From positions 62,001 through 126,000 of the forward strand of contig JASCNX010000006.1 of NCBI GenBank assembly GCA_029968055.1: a DNA stretch of 64,000 nucleotides, given 5' to 3'. The position numbers were made by a program, and so were the translations under genes. This document shows, one piece after another, positions 29,676-38,100 of the stretch. The notes beneath the pieces are model-generated. The model did no database searches. It saw only the letters and a program-made list of their open reading frames with translations, and had not been told where the DNA came from. This DNA is from Xenophilus aerolatus. GTDB lineage: Bacteria; Pseudomonadota; Gammaproteobacteria; Burkholderiales; Burkholderiaceae_C. The number at the start of each line of letters is the position of its first letter. Positions within the stretch are counted from its first letter, which is position 1.

Positions 29676-30656
29676 TCAGTTGCCCTTGATGCCCAGCGCC
29701 TCCACCACCTGCTGCAGTGCCGCGCCATCCTGGCGCGCCTGCTGGAGGAATTCTTCGGGCGAGGCCGACGGCGCCGGCTCGTAGCCCTGCTGCTGCAGCT
29801 TGGCCTGCACGACGGGGTCGGCCAGGGCCCGCGCGCTGGCGTCGAAAAGCTTGCGCAGCACGTCCTTCGGAAGATGGGCGGGTCCCGCCAACGCGAACCA
29901 GTAACCCACGTCGAAGCCGCGCAGTCCCAGTTCCGACAGGGTCGGCACGTCCGGCGCCAGCGCCGAGCGCTGGGCGGCCGTGATGGCCAGTGCCTGCAGC
30001 TTGCCGTCCCGCACCATCGGCATCACCGAGCTCGGCACCGCGAAGGTGGCCGGCACCTCGCCCGCGACCACCGCAAGCACCGCCGGTGCACCGCCCTTGT
30101 ACGGCACCTGGCTCAGCTTCACGCCGGACTGGCGTGCGAACTTCTCCAGGATCAACGCCGGATAGGGTCCTTGCGTGGAGGCGACGAACAGGCCGCCTTC
30201 GGTGGCACGCGCCTTGGCCAGCAACTGCTCGAAGCCGCCTGCGCCGACGGCGGGGTTCACGGCCAGCACGAAGAAGGTTCGGGCCCACTTGCTCACGGGG
30301 GTGAAGCTCGCGCCGTCGTATTTCACGAGCGCGGGCCACATGGCCTTGTCGGCGCCGAACACCGAGTCCGGCGCCAGCGCCAGGGTATAGCCGTCGGGCG
30401 CGGCGGCCGCCACGGCAGCAGGTGCCAGCGTGGTTCCGGCGCCGGGCTTGTTGTCCACGATGACCGGCTGCCCGAGCGTTCGGCCCAGATGCTCGGCCAT
30501 GATGCGCGCCACGGCATCGCCCCCGCCGCCCGGCGCGAAACCCACCATCAGGCGGATCGGCTTGTTGGGATAGGCGCCCTGTGCCGCAGCGGCGCAGGAC
30601 AGTGCCAGCAGACCCGCGCCGAACGCGCGCCGGGTCCAGGGATGCGAGGAATTCAT
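29676..30656 (-). CDS. Bug-family TTT substrate-binding protein (second)
   Basis: A 326-aa periplasmic Bug receptor: signal peptide with twin Arg (MNSSHPWTRRAFGAGLLALS, cut near AAAQ), IRLMVGFAPGGGGDAVARIM, VIVDNKPGAGTTLAPAAVA, SQVPYKGGAPAVLAVVAGEV and LAPDVPTLSELGL. It is closer in detail to the third receptor at 38101 (FAPGGG, ADKA.., YKGGAPA, ASPEEF/ASPEDF endings) than to the one at 24452. It is transcribed away from the thiolase operon and no membrane partner is nearby. Confidence 0.9.
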   Translation of the reverse strand: MNSSHPWTRRAFGAGLLALSCAAAAQGAYPNKPIRLMVGFAPGGGGDAVARIMAEHLGRTLGQPVIVDNKPGAGTTLAPAAVAAAAPDGYTLALAPDSVFGADKAMWPALVKYDGASFTPVSKWARTFFVLAVNPAVGAGGFEQLLAKARATEGGLFVASTQGPYPALILEKFARQSGVKLSQVPYKGGAPAVLAVVAGEVPATFAVPSSVMPMVRDGKLQALAITAAQRSALAPDVPTLSELGLRGFDVGYWFALAGPAHLPKDVLRKLFDASARALADPVVQAKLQQQGYEPAPSASPEEFLQQARQDGAALQQVVEALGIKGN

Positions 30657-30722
30657 GATGTGTCTCCGGTGGTCGGCCGCAGCCCCGGGGCAGGATCCGC
30701 CGGTGGTGGTCGCCGTCGGATC

Positions 30723-30816
30723 ATTCTGGTGGCGCGCACGCGCACGGCCTGTCCTTCGAGAACACGACGTGTCCTAGTTGCAAACGACAGCCGGGACGGG
30801 CTCTATTTCCTATCGT
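30723..30816. promoter_or_regulatory. Divergent promoter with two lux-box-like operators (copy B)
   Basis: Two abutting 20-bp elements: site 1 TGTCCT-N8-ACGACG (30750-30769) and site 2 TGTCCT-N8-ACGACA (30770-30789). A leftward -10-like CAGAAT (30723-30728, minus strand) lies 21 nt from site 1, and a rightward TATCGT (30811-30816) 21 nt from site 2. From the end of site 2 to the thiolase ATG there are 33 nt, the same distance as in copy A to its ATG. Confidence 0.6.
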
Positions 30817-30822
30817 GCCGGC

Positions 30823-32031
30823 ATGACCGATGCCTTCATCTACGACGCCGTGCGCACGCCGCGCGGCGCCGGTCGATCCACCGGATCGCTGCACACCCTC
30901 TCACCCATCGACCTCGGTGCCGCCGTCCTCCTTGCGCTGCGCGAGCGCACGGGCTTCGACCGCCATGCCGTCGAGGACGTGATCTTCGGCGTGGGCGACG
31001 GGGTGGACGACCAGGGCGCCAACCTCGCCCGCTCGGCCGCCCTGCATGCAGGGCTGGACGAATCGATCCCCGGTTGCACCGTCAGCCGCTTCTGCGCATC
31101 GGGCCTGGATGCGGTGAACATGGCCGCGGCACGCGTCGCCGCCGGCCATGGCGAACTGCTGGTGGCCGGCGGCGTGGAAATGATGTCGCTCATTCCCATT
31201 GCCGGCACGGGCGGCCCGTGGGGCACCGACCCGGCCTTCAACACGACCTCCAACTTCACGCCCCTGGGCGTGGCCGCCGATCTGCTCGGTACGCTCGAAG
31301 GTCACACGCGGCAGCAGGTGGACGCATTCGCGGCCGAATCGCAGGCGCGCGCCGCGACGGCCTGGTCCGAAGGACGCTTCGCGAGGTCGATCGTGCCTGT
31401 GCGCGACGTCAACGGTGCGCTGTGCCTGGATCGCGACGAGCACATGCGCCCGGGCACCACGGCCGAGGCGCTCGCGAAGCTTCGGCCGGCCTTCGCCGAC
31501 CTGGCCCTCAAGGGCGGCTTCGGCGAGACGGTCAAGCGCCGGTACCCGGAGGTCGACACCCTTCGGCATCTGCACACGGGCGGCAATTCCTCGGGCGTCG
31601 TCGACGGCGCCAGCGCGCTGCTCATCGGTTCGCGCGAGGCGGGCAGGAAGCTCGGCCTTTCGCCGCGCGCACGCATCAGCGCCGCCGCCACCACGGCCTG
31701 CGACCCCTGCCTGATGCTGGTCGCGCCCGCGACCGCTGCGCGCAATGCGGCACAGCGGCGCGGCATGTCGCTCGCGGACATCGACCTGTTCGAGGTCAAC
31801 GAAGCCTTCGCGTCGGTGGTGCTGCGGTTCATGCGCGAGACCGGCGTGCCGCACGACCGGGTCAACGTCAACGGCGGCGCGATCGCCATGGGCCATCCCA
31901 TCGGCGCCACCGGCGGCATCCTGGTGGGCACGCTGCTCGACGAGATGGAGCGGCGCGACGCCCGCACCGGGATCGTGACGCTGTGTGCCGGGCTCGGCCT
32001 GGGCGTGGCGACCCTCATCGAACGCACCTGA
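30823..32031 (+). CDS. Acetyl-CoA acyltransferase (thiolase)
   Basis: A 402-aa thiolase that cleaves 3-ketoacyl-CoA with CoA. The nucleophile Cys91 sits in TVSRFCASGLDAVNMA; the second active-site region GGAIAMGHPIGATGG and the terminal TLCAGLGLG are intact, as is DLFEVNEAFA. The ATG at 30823 gives the standard start MTDAFIYDAVRTPRG. It heads a compact rightward operon of six genes ending at 38055, driven by promoter copy B. Confidence 0.93.
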   Translation: MTDAFIYDAVRTPRGAGRSTGSLHTLSPIDLGAAVLLALRERTGFDRHAVEDVIFGVGDGVDDQGANLARSAALHAGLDESIPGCTVSRFCASGLDAVNMAAARVAAGHGELLVAGGVEMMSLIPIAGTGGPWGTDPAFNTTSNFTPLGVAADLLGTLEGHTRQQVDAFAAESQARAATAWSEGRFARSIVPVRDVNGALCLDRDEHMRPGTTAEALAKLRPAFADLALKGGFGETVKRRYPEVDTLRHLHTGGNSSGVVDGASALLIGSREAGRKLGLSPRARISAAATTACDPCLMLVAPATAARNAAQRRGMSLADIDLFEVNEAFASVVLRFMRETGVPHDRVNVNGGAIAMGHPIGATGGILVGTLLDEMERRDARTGIVTLCAGLGLGVATLIERT

Positions 32032-32050
32032 ACCCCGGGAGCCACCCACC

Positions 32051-34159
32051 ATGATCAGACAACAGGACCTTGGCGACGGCGTGATCGCGCTGATGTACGG
32101 CTCGGACAAGGCCGTGAACACACTGGACGCCGCGCTCAACGAGGAACTCGCGGAACGCAGCGCCGCCCTGATGGCCGACGGGTCCGTCAAGGGCATCGTC
32201 GTCGGCTCGGACAAGGACGACTTCATCGCCGGCGGCGATCTGCAGGAGCTGATGCGTGCGCGCGACCCGGACGCCGTACGCGCCATCGTCGCACCCTTCC
32301 TGCAGGCGCTGCGTCGCCTGGAGACGGGCGGCAAGCCGGTCGTGGCCGCGCTCACGGGCACCGCGCTGGGCGGCGGGCTCGAACTCGCGCTGGCCTGCCA
32401 CCACCGCATCGCGGCACAGAACCCTGGCGCGCGCGTGGGATTTCCCGAGGCCACGCTGGGGCTGATGCCCGGGGCCGGCGGCACACAGCGGCTGCCGCGC
32501 CGGATCGGCATCGCGGCCGCGGCGCCCCTGCTGCTGGAGGGCCGCCGCATCACCTTCGAGCAGGCGCACGAGCTCGGCCTCGTCGACGAGATCGTGCCTG
32601 CAGGCGAACTGCTCACCCGCGCCAAGGCCTGGGCGCTGGCGCATCCCGACGCCTCGCAGCCCTGGGACCGCAAGGGCTTCACGGTGCCCGGCTTCGGCGT
32701 CCAGTCGCCGGCGGGCCGCCAGTTCTTCGCGGGCGCCTGGGCGCGCATGCGCAAGACGGCGGGCGGCACCGACGAAGCGGCACAAGCCATCCTGCAGGTG
32801 CTGCACCAAGGGCTACAGCGCGGGCTGGATGCGGGCATCGCGATCGAGACCAGGCACTTCGCGCGGCTGGCGGCCGGCGCTTCCGCACGTCAGCGCGTGC
32901 GCACCCTCTTCACCGGCGTCAACCGCGCGCGCGCCATGAAGGCGCGTCCCCAAGCCGTGCCGGCGTCGCAGGTCGGGCACCTGGGCGTGGTCGGCGGCGG
33001 CGTAATGGGCCGCGGCATCGCCCACATCGCGGCACTGGCCGGCGTGCGCGTCACGCTGATGGATGTGGACGAGGCCGCGGGCCGGCGGGCGATCGAGGCG
33101 ATCCGCGGCAATGCGATGCGCGAGGCGGAACGCGGCCGGCTCCGGATGCCGGTCGACACGCTGATGGATCGCATTGCCCTGGCGACGCAGGACGGCGCCC
33201 TGCGTGATGTGGACTTCGTGGTCGAGGCGGTCTTCGAGAACGCGGCGTTGAAGCAGTCGGTGCTGCAGCGCATGGCGCGCGTCGTGCGCGACGACGTGCC
33301 CCTGGCCAGCAACACGTCGACCCTGCCCATCGGCGGGCTGTCCACAGACCTGCCGAACCCGGCCCGCGCGATCGGCCTGCACTTCTTCTCGCCGGTGGAC
33401 CGCATGCCGCTGGTCGAGGTGGTACGTGCCGCGCAGACCGACGACGCGACCCTGGCGCGCGCACTCGACTTCATGAAGCAGTTGGGCAAGACGCCGGTCG
33501 TCGTGCGCGACGGCCTGGGTTTCTACACCAGTCGCATCGTCACCACCTATTCGAGCGAGACGCTCAACCTGGTCGGCGAGGGCGTGCCGCCGCAGTGGAT
33601 CGACAACGCGGCGGTGGGCGCCGGCTTCGCGCTGGGTGCGGCCTCGCTCGCGGAGCTCACCACGCTGCCGCTGCTGCGCGACATCCTGCAGTCGATGCGC
33701 GGCGACGGGCGCCGTATCGCGAACGCCGGCAACGTGGCCGAGGAGACGGTCGCGCAGCTGCTGGCGCTGGGCCGCGTGGGCAAGGCCGCGGGCGGCGGCC
33801 TGTACGACTACGGGCCCGAGGGCCGCACCGCCTGGCCCGGCCTGGCCACGCATTTCCCTCAGCGAGAGCCGCCCGAGCTCGAGACGATCCGGCGCCGGCT
33901 TCTGCACGTGCAGTCGCTGGAGGCGGTGCGCTGCCTGGACGACGGCATCCTGGACGATCCGCTGGACGGCGACGTGGCCGCCGTGCTCGGCTGGGGCTAC
34001 CCCAGCCACCTGGGAGGCCCTTTCGCCTACATCGACCGCCTCGGGGCCGCGCGTTTGTGCAGCGAGTCCGACGACTTGGCGCGCCGCTACGGCGCGCGCT
34101 TCGACGTGCCCGCCCGCCTGCGCCGCATGGCCGATGCCGGCGAGACCTTCCACACTTGA
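32051..34159 (+). CDS. Bifunctional enoyl-CoA hydratase / 3-hydroxyacyl-CoA dehydrogenase
   Basis: A 702-aa FadB/FadJ-type enzyme for hydration and NAD-dependent oxidation in beta-oxidation. Residues 1-290 form a crotonase unit with DDFIAGGDLQEL, GTALGGGLELALACH and FPEATLGLMPGAGGTQRLPR, which keeps both Glu of active hydratases. The NAD-binding motif LGVVGGGVMGRGIAHIAALA is near residue 310, with ASNTSTLPIGGL and LHFFSPVDRMPLVEVV following. A GGGAG lies ten bases upstream of the ATG. It is second in the thiolase operon. Confidence 0.92.
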   Translation: MIRQQDLGDGVIALMYGSDKAVNTLDAALNEELAERSAALMADGSVKGIVVGSDKDDFIAGGDLQELMRARDPDAVRAIVAPFLQALRRLETGGKPVVAALTGTALGGGLELALACHHRIAAQNPGARVGFPEATLGLMPGAGGTQRLPRRIGIAAAAPLLLEGRRITFEQAHELGLVDEIVPAGELLTRAKAWALAHPDASQPWDRKGFTVPGFGVQSPAGRQFFAGAWARMRKTAGGTDEAAQAILQVLHQGLQRGLDAGIAIETRHFARLAAGASARQRVRTLFTGVNRARAMKARPQAVPASQVGHLGVVGGGVMGRGIAHIAALAGVRVTLMDVDEAAGRRAIEAIRGNAMREAERGRLRMPVDTLMDRIALATQDGALRDVDFVVEAVFENAALKQSVLQRMARVVRDDVPLASNTSTLPIGGLSTDLPNPARAIGLHFFSPVDRMPLVEVVRAAQTDDATLARALDFMKQLGKTPVVVRDGLGFYTSRIVTTYSSETLNLVGEGVPPQWIDNAAVGAGFALGAASLAELTTLPLLRDILQSMRGDGRRIANAGNVAEETVAQLLALGRVGKAAGGGLYDYGPEGRTAWPGLATHFPQREPPELETIRRRLLHVQSLEAVRCLDDGILDDPLDGDVAAVLGWGYPSHLGGPFAYIDRLGAARLCSESDDLARRYGARFDVPARLRRMADAGETFHT

Positions 34160-34183
34160 CCGATTCTTCGAGGAATTTCAGCA

Positions 34184-35197
34184 ATGAGAGCAATGGTGAT
34201 GGCAGCGCCGGGGTTGGAGAACCTCCGCATCGAGGAACGGCCCGATCCGCGCCCCGGCCCGGGGCAGGTGCTCGTGCGCCTGCGCGCGGCCTCGCTCAAC
34301 TTCCGCGATGTGCTCGCGCTGCGCGGCGGCTACGGCTCGCGCCAGAAGCAGGCCGGCCTGGTGCCGCTGTCCGACGGCGCGGGCGAGGTGCTGGAGGTCG
34401 GCAGCGGCGTCACGCGCTTCAAGGCCGGCGACCGGGTGGTGAACACGTTCTTTCCCGGCTGGCTGGCGGGCCCGCCCGCCGAAGCCTTTCTCGAGGAGGA
34501 CGTGGGCGGCCTGCATGACGGTGTGGCCTGCGAGATGCGGCTGTTCTCCCAGGAAGGCCTGCTGCCGATCCCCGCGGGCATGGACTTCCTGCAGGCGGCC
34601 ACCCTGCCTTGTGCCGCCGTCACCGCATGGAACGCCGTGCGCGCGCATGGCGGTGTCGGGCCGGAGCATGTCGTGCTGACGCAGGGTTCCGGCGGCGTGG
34701 CGATCTTCGCGCTGCAGTTCGCCAAGGCCGCCGGCGCCCGCGCGATCGCGATCTCTTCGAGCGACGACAAGCTCGCGCGCCTGGCGGCACTCGGCGCCGA
34801 CGACGGCATCAACTACCGCAGCGATGCCGAATGGGGCAAGACCGCGCGCAAGCGCACGCAGGGCCGCGGCGTCGACCTGGTGGTGGAGACGGCGGGCGCG
34901 GCCACGCTCAAGCAGTCGATGCGCGCCGTGTCGCTCGGCGGCATGATCGCCGTCATCGGGATGGTCGGCGGCCCGGTCGCCGAGGTTCAGTTGCCGCTCG
35001 TGGCGATGGGCAGCCTGCGCCTGCACGGCATCGCCGTCGGCAGCCGCCGGCACCTGCAGGAGGTTCTGCAGGCTTGCGCGCAGCACCGCATCGAGCCGGT
35101 GATCGACCGCGTGTTCCCCCTGGCGGAGCTGCCCGAGGCAATCGGCCACGTGGCCAGCGGCCAGCAGTTCGGCAAAGTCTGCATCGAGATCGGCTGA
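34184..35197 (+). CDS. MDR-superfamily NAD(P)-dependent oxidoreductase
   Basis: A 337-aa medium-chain dehydrogenase/reductase of the quinone-oxidoreductase-like, zinc-free type. It has an N-terminal GroES-like domain (LRAASLNFRDVLALRGGYG, VPLSDGAGEVLEVGSGVTRF) without the catalytic Cys/His zinc ligands, and a Rossmann domain with VLTQGSGGVAIFALQFAKAA near residue 165. It could reduce an enoyl-CoA or oxidise an alcohol in the pathway. A GAGGA ribosome site precedes the ATG; it lies 24 nt after the bifunctional enzyme. Confidence 0.87.
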   Translation: MRAMVMAAPGLENLRIEERPDPRPGPGQVLVRLRAASLNFRDVLALRGGYGSRQKQAGLVPLSDGAGEVLEVGSGVTRFKAGDRVVNTFFPGWLAGPPAEAFLEEDVGGLHDGVACEMRLFSQEGLLPIPAGMDFLQAATLPCAAVTAWNAVRAHGGVGPEHVVLTQGSGGVAIFALQFAKAAGARAIAISSSDDKLARLAALGADDGINYRSDAEWGKTARKRTQGRGVDLVVETAGAATLKQSMRAVSLGGMIAVIGMVGGPVAEVQLPLVAMGSLRLHGIAVGSRRHLQEVLQACAQHRIEPVIDRVFPLAELPEAIGHVASGQQFGKVCIEIG

Positions 35198-35202
35198 GGT
35201 CC

Positions 35203-35997
35203 ATGCTCGAGCTGCAGACCACCGGCGCCGTCGCCACGCTCACCCTCGACCGGCCCGAGGTGCTGAACGCCCTGAGCGGCGAACTCATCGCCGCGCTGCT
35301 GCAGCGCCTCGCCCAGCTGAGCTCGGACGACACCGTGCGTGCCATCGTCCTCACGGGCCGCGGGCGCGCCTTCTGCGCCGGCGCCGACCTGTCCGACCCG
35401 ATGATGAACACGCAGGCACCGCCCGACGTGCGCGCCGAACGCTTCCTCGCCAGTGCGGACGCCGGCATCCATGCGCTGGCACGCGCGCTGGCCGGCCTGC
35501 GCAAGCCACTGGTGGCGGCCGTCAACGGCGCCGCCGTGGGCGGCGGCGCCGCGCTCGCACTGTCGGCGCACGTGACGCTCGCCGCGGAAACGGCCTACCT
35601 GCAGCAGCCCTTCACGGCGCAGCTCGGGCTGGCGCCCGACATGGGCGCGAGCTGGCAACTGATGCGCCGGCTCGGTCCGGGGCGCGCTCTGCCGCTCGCC
35701 ATGCTCGGCGAACGCCTCGGCGCGCGCGAAGCGGCCGACTGGGGCCTGATCTGGCGCTGCGTGCCGGACGGCGAACTCGCGGCGGCGGCGGCCGACGTCG
35801 CCGGCCGCCTTGCCGCGGGCGCGCCAGCCGCGCTTGCGGCCCTGCCCGCCCTCATGGCCGACGCACTGACGAACGGACTGGACGCGCAGCTCGACCGCGA
35901 GCGGGACGCGCAGGCCGCCCTCGTCCGGACCCAGGACTTCATCGAGGCCGTGACGGCCTTTCGCGAGAAACGCAAACCGCGGTTCTGCGGACACTGA
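35203..35997 (+). CDS. Enoyl-CoA hydratase/isomerase family protein
   Basis: A 264-aa crotonase with GRAFCAGADLSDP near residue 60 and NGAAVGGGAALALSAHV near residue 105 (oxyanion hole). The usual second Glu position reads QLGLAPDMGASWQLMRRLG, with Asp in place of the second acid, a pattern common in PaaG-like isomerases. It starts 5 nt after the MDR gene stop, so it is cotranscribed. The reaction on the pathway substrate is not determined by sequence alone. Confidence 0.88.
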   Translation: MLELQTTGAVATLTLDRPEVLNALSGELIAALLQRLAQLSSDDTVRAIVLTGRGRAFCAGADLSDPMMNTQAPPDVRAERFLASADAGIHALARALAGLRKPLVAAVNGAAVGGGAALALSAHVTLAAETAYLQQPFTAQLGLAPDMGASWQLMRRLGPGRALPLAMLGERLGAREAADWGLIWRCVPDGELAAAAADVAGRLAAGAPAALAALPALMADALTNGLDAQLDRERDAQAALVRTQDFIEAVTAFREKRKPRFCGH

Positions 35998-36023
35998 CTC
36001 CCCCTGCCCTTCGAGGAGCCCAC

Positions 36024-37583
36024 TTGAACGAACGACTCACCCAGACATTGCGCCGGGCGGCGCAGTCGAACCCGAACGGCATGGCCACCGTCGACGGCGA
36101 CCGGCGCCGGACCTGGCGCGAGGTGGAAGCGCGCGTCGCACGCGCGGCCGGCGGCCTGCGCGCCCTGGGCGTGGCCGAGGGCGCGCGCGTCGCGATCCTC
36201 TCGCTCAACAGCGACCGCTACCTGGAGGCCTACTACGCCATCGCCTGGGCCGGCGGCGTGATGCTGCCGCTGAACACCCGGTTGACCACCGACGACGTGA
36301 TCTACATGCTCGGCGACGCCGAGGCCTCCGTGCTGTGCGTGGACGCGTCCTTCCTGCCGCTGGTAGCGCAGGTGCGCGAGCGCTGCCCACTGCTGCGCCA
36401 CGTCGTCTTTCTGGGAGACACCGGCGCCCAGCCCGCCGGAGCGATGCCCTGGGACGCCCTGGCCGCCGGCGAGCTGCTGGACGATGCCTGCGCCGCGGGC
36501 GACGCACTGGCCGGCATCTTCTACACGGGCGGGAGCACCGGCCGGCCCAAGGGCGTGATGCTGTCGCATGCCAACCTGGTGTCGAACGCGGTGAACGCCG
36601 TCTACATGATCGGCTACCAGCCCGACTGCGTGTTCCTGCACGCGGCGCCGATGTGCCACCTGACCGACGGCATGTCCACGGTGGCGCTGACCATGGCCGG
36701 CGGCACGCACGTGTTCACCCCGAAGTTCGATGCACGCGAGGCGCTGCGGCAGGTCGAGCTGCACCGCGTCACCCATCTCACGCTGGTGCCCACCATGATC
36801 GCGATGCTGCTCGAGGTCGAGGGCATCGAGCGGATGAAGCTCGACAGCCTGCGCCAGTTCATGTTCGGCTCGGCGCCGATGCCCGACGCAACGCTGCACC
36901 AGGCCGTCGCGATCTGGCCCGGGATGCTGTTCCTGCACGGCTGGGGCATGACCGAGCTCGCGCCGATCGGCACCATGCTGCCGCTGGCCATGCGCAGGCC
37001 GGCGGTGGCCGGCGACCGGCTGCGCTCGTGCGGGCAGGCCATGCCGAACCTGGACTTGCGCATCGTCGATGCGGAGGGCCGCGAGGTGCCGCGCGGCACC
37101 ACCGGACAGATCGTCGTGCGCGGCCCGACCGTCATGCTCGGCTACTGGCGCCGTCCGCAGGAGAGCGCCGCAGCGCTGCGCGACGGCTGGCTGCAGACCG
37201 GCGACGCCGCGGTGATGGACGAGGACGGCTATGTCTACATCGTCGACCGGTTGAAGGACATGATCATCAGCGGCGGCGAGAACATCTATTCGACCGAGGT
37301 GGAGAACGCGATCTCGCTGATGCCCGGCGTGGCCGAAGTGGCGGTGATCGGCATCCCCGACGACAAGTGGGGCGAGCGCGTGCATGCCATCGTCGTCCCG
37401 CGCGAGGGCGCGCAGCTGGACGAGCCCGCGGTGCAGGCCTGGGCGCGTGCCCGCATCGCGGGCTACAAGGTGCCGCGCAGCGTGCAGGTCCGGCGCGAGC
37501 GCCTGCCGCTGTCGGGTGCCGGCAAGGTGCTCAAGAGCGAACTGCGTGCGCCCTTCTGGCGTGCGCACGAGCGCAGCATCTGA
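36024..37583 (+). CDS. Class I adenylate-forming acyl-CoA ligase
   Basis: A 519-aa long-chain/aryl acyl-CoA synthetase-type enzyme. Motifs: A3 P-loop FYTGGSTGRPKGVMLSH near residue 170, HGWGMTELAPIGTMLP near residue 310, LQTGDAAVMDEDGYVYIVDR, DMIISGGENIYSTEVENAI, and the C-terminal lysine in PLSGAGKVLKSELR. The start is a TTG at 36024 with GAGGAG seven bases upstream. It is the second CoA ligase of the island and probably activates a different acid from the enzyme at 26093. Confidence 0.9.
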   Translation: MNERLTQTLRRAAQSNPNGMATVDGDRRRTWREVEARVARAAGGLRALGVAEGARVAILSLNSDRYLEAYYAIAWAGGVMLPLNTRLTTDDVIYMLGDAEASVLCVDASFLPLVAQVRERCPLLRHVVFLGDTGAQPAGAMPWDALAAGELLDDACAAGDALAGIFYTGGSTGRPKGVMLSHANLVSNAVNAVYMIGYQPDCVFLHAAPMCHLTDGMSTVALTMAGGTHVFTPKFDAREALRQVELHRVTHLTLVPTMIAMLLEVEGIERMKLDSLRQFMFGSAPMPDATLHQAVAIWPGMLFLHGWGMTELAPIGTMLPLAMRRPAVAGDRLRSCGQAMPNLDLRIVDAEGREVPRGTTGQIVVRGPTVMLGYWRRPQESAAALRDGWLQTGDAAVMDEDGYVYIVDRLKDMIISGGENIYSTEVENAISLMPGVAEVAVIGIPDDKWGERVHAIVVPREGAQLDEPAVQAWARARIAGYKVPRSVQVRRERLPLSGAGKVLKSELRAPFWRAHERSI

Positions 37584-37584
37584 A

Positions 37585-38055
37585 ATGCGCACGGTGGGTG
37601 CACGGCCACCCAATGCCGACCAGCTGCGGATCCTCGACTTCCTGCGCCATCCGACGGTGCCCGCACCCGTGGACACCAACCCCGTGGCACGCGCGCTCGC
37701 CGCCGTCCTGCTGGACTGGGACGCGCATGCGCGCTGCCTCACCGTGGGTTTCACCGCATCGGCGGAACACCTGCAGGGCAACGGCGCCGTGCACGGCGGC
37801 GTGCTGGCGACGATGCTGGACTTCGGTGTGGCCTTTGCGACGCTGGCCTGCCTGGCGCCGCCGCGCGTCGCCGTGACCGCGACGCTGCACCTGCAGTACG
37901 AGCGCGCCCTGCACGCGCCGGCCGCGGTGCGCGTGAAGGCCCGCGTCGACCGGCTGGGCGGGCGCATGGCCTTCGCCTCGGCGCTGCTCGTGGGCGAGGA
38001 CGCGCCCGAGGACGTGATCGCGCGTGCGAGTGCCAGCCTCGCGCTCACCGCCTGA
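37585..38055 (+). CDS. PaaI-type hotdog thioesterase
   Basis: A 156-aa hotdog-fold thioesterase: LQGNGAVHGGVLATMLDFGV near residue 60 is the active-site helix region, followed by VTATLHLQYERALHAP and RLGGRMAFASALL. Such enzymes release CoA from stalled aryl-CoA intermediates. It starts one base after the ligase stop and ends the thiolase operon. Confidence 0.87.
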   Translation: MRTVGARPPNADQLRILDFLRHPTVPAPVDTNPVARALAAVLLDWDAHARCLTVGFTASAEHLQGNGAVHGGVLATMLDFGVAFATLACLAPPRVAVTATLHLQYERALHAPAAVRVKARVDRLGGRMAFASALLVGEDAPEDVIARASASLALTA

Positions 38056-38100
38056 CTGCGCTGCGCACAGCCCGGCAGGCGAGCGCACCGCAGCCGCTCG

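Noticed and set aside
35595-38048. 817-codon minus-strand frame opposite the crotonase, ligase and thioesterase genes
   Set aside because: The plus strand holds three conserved enzymes in a compact operon; the antisense translation has no family features.
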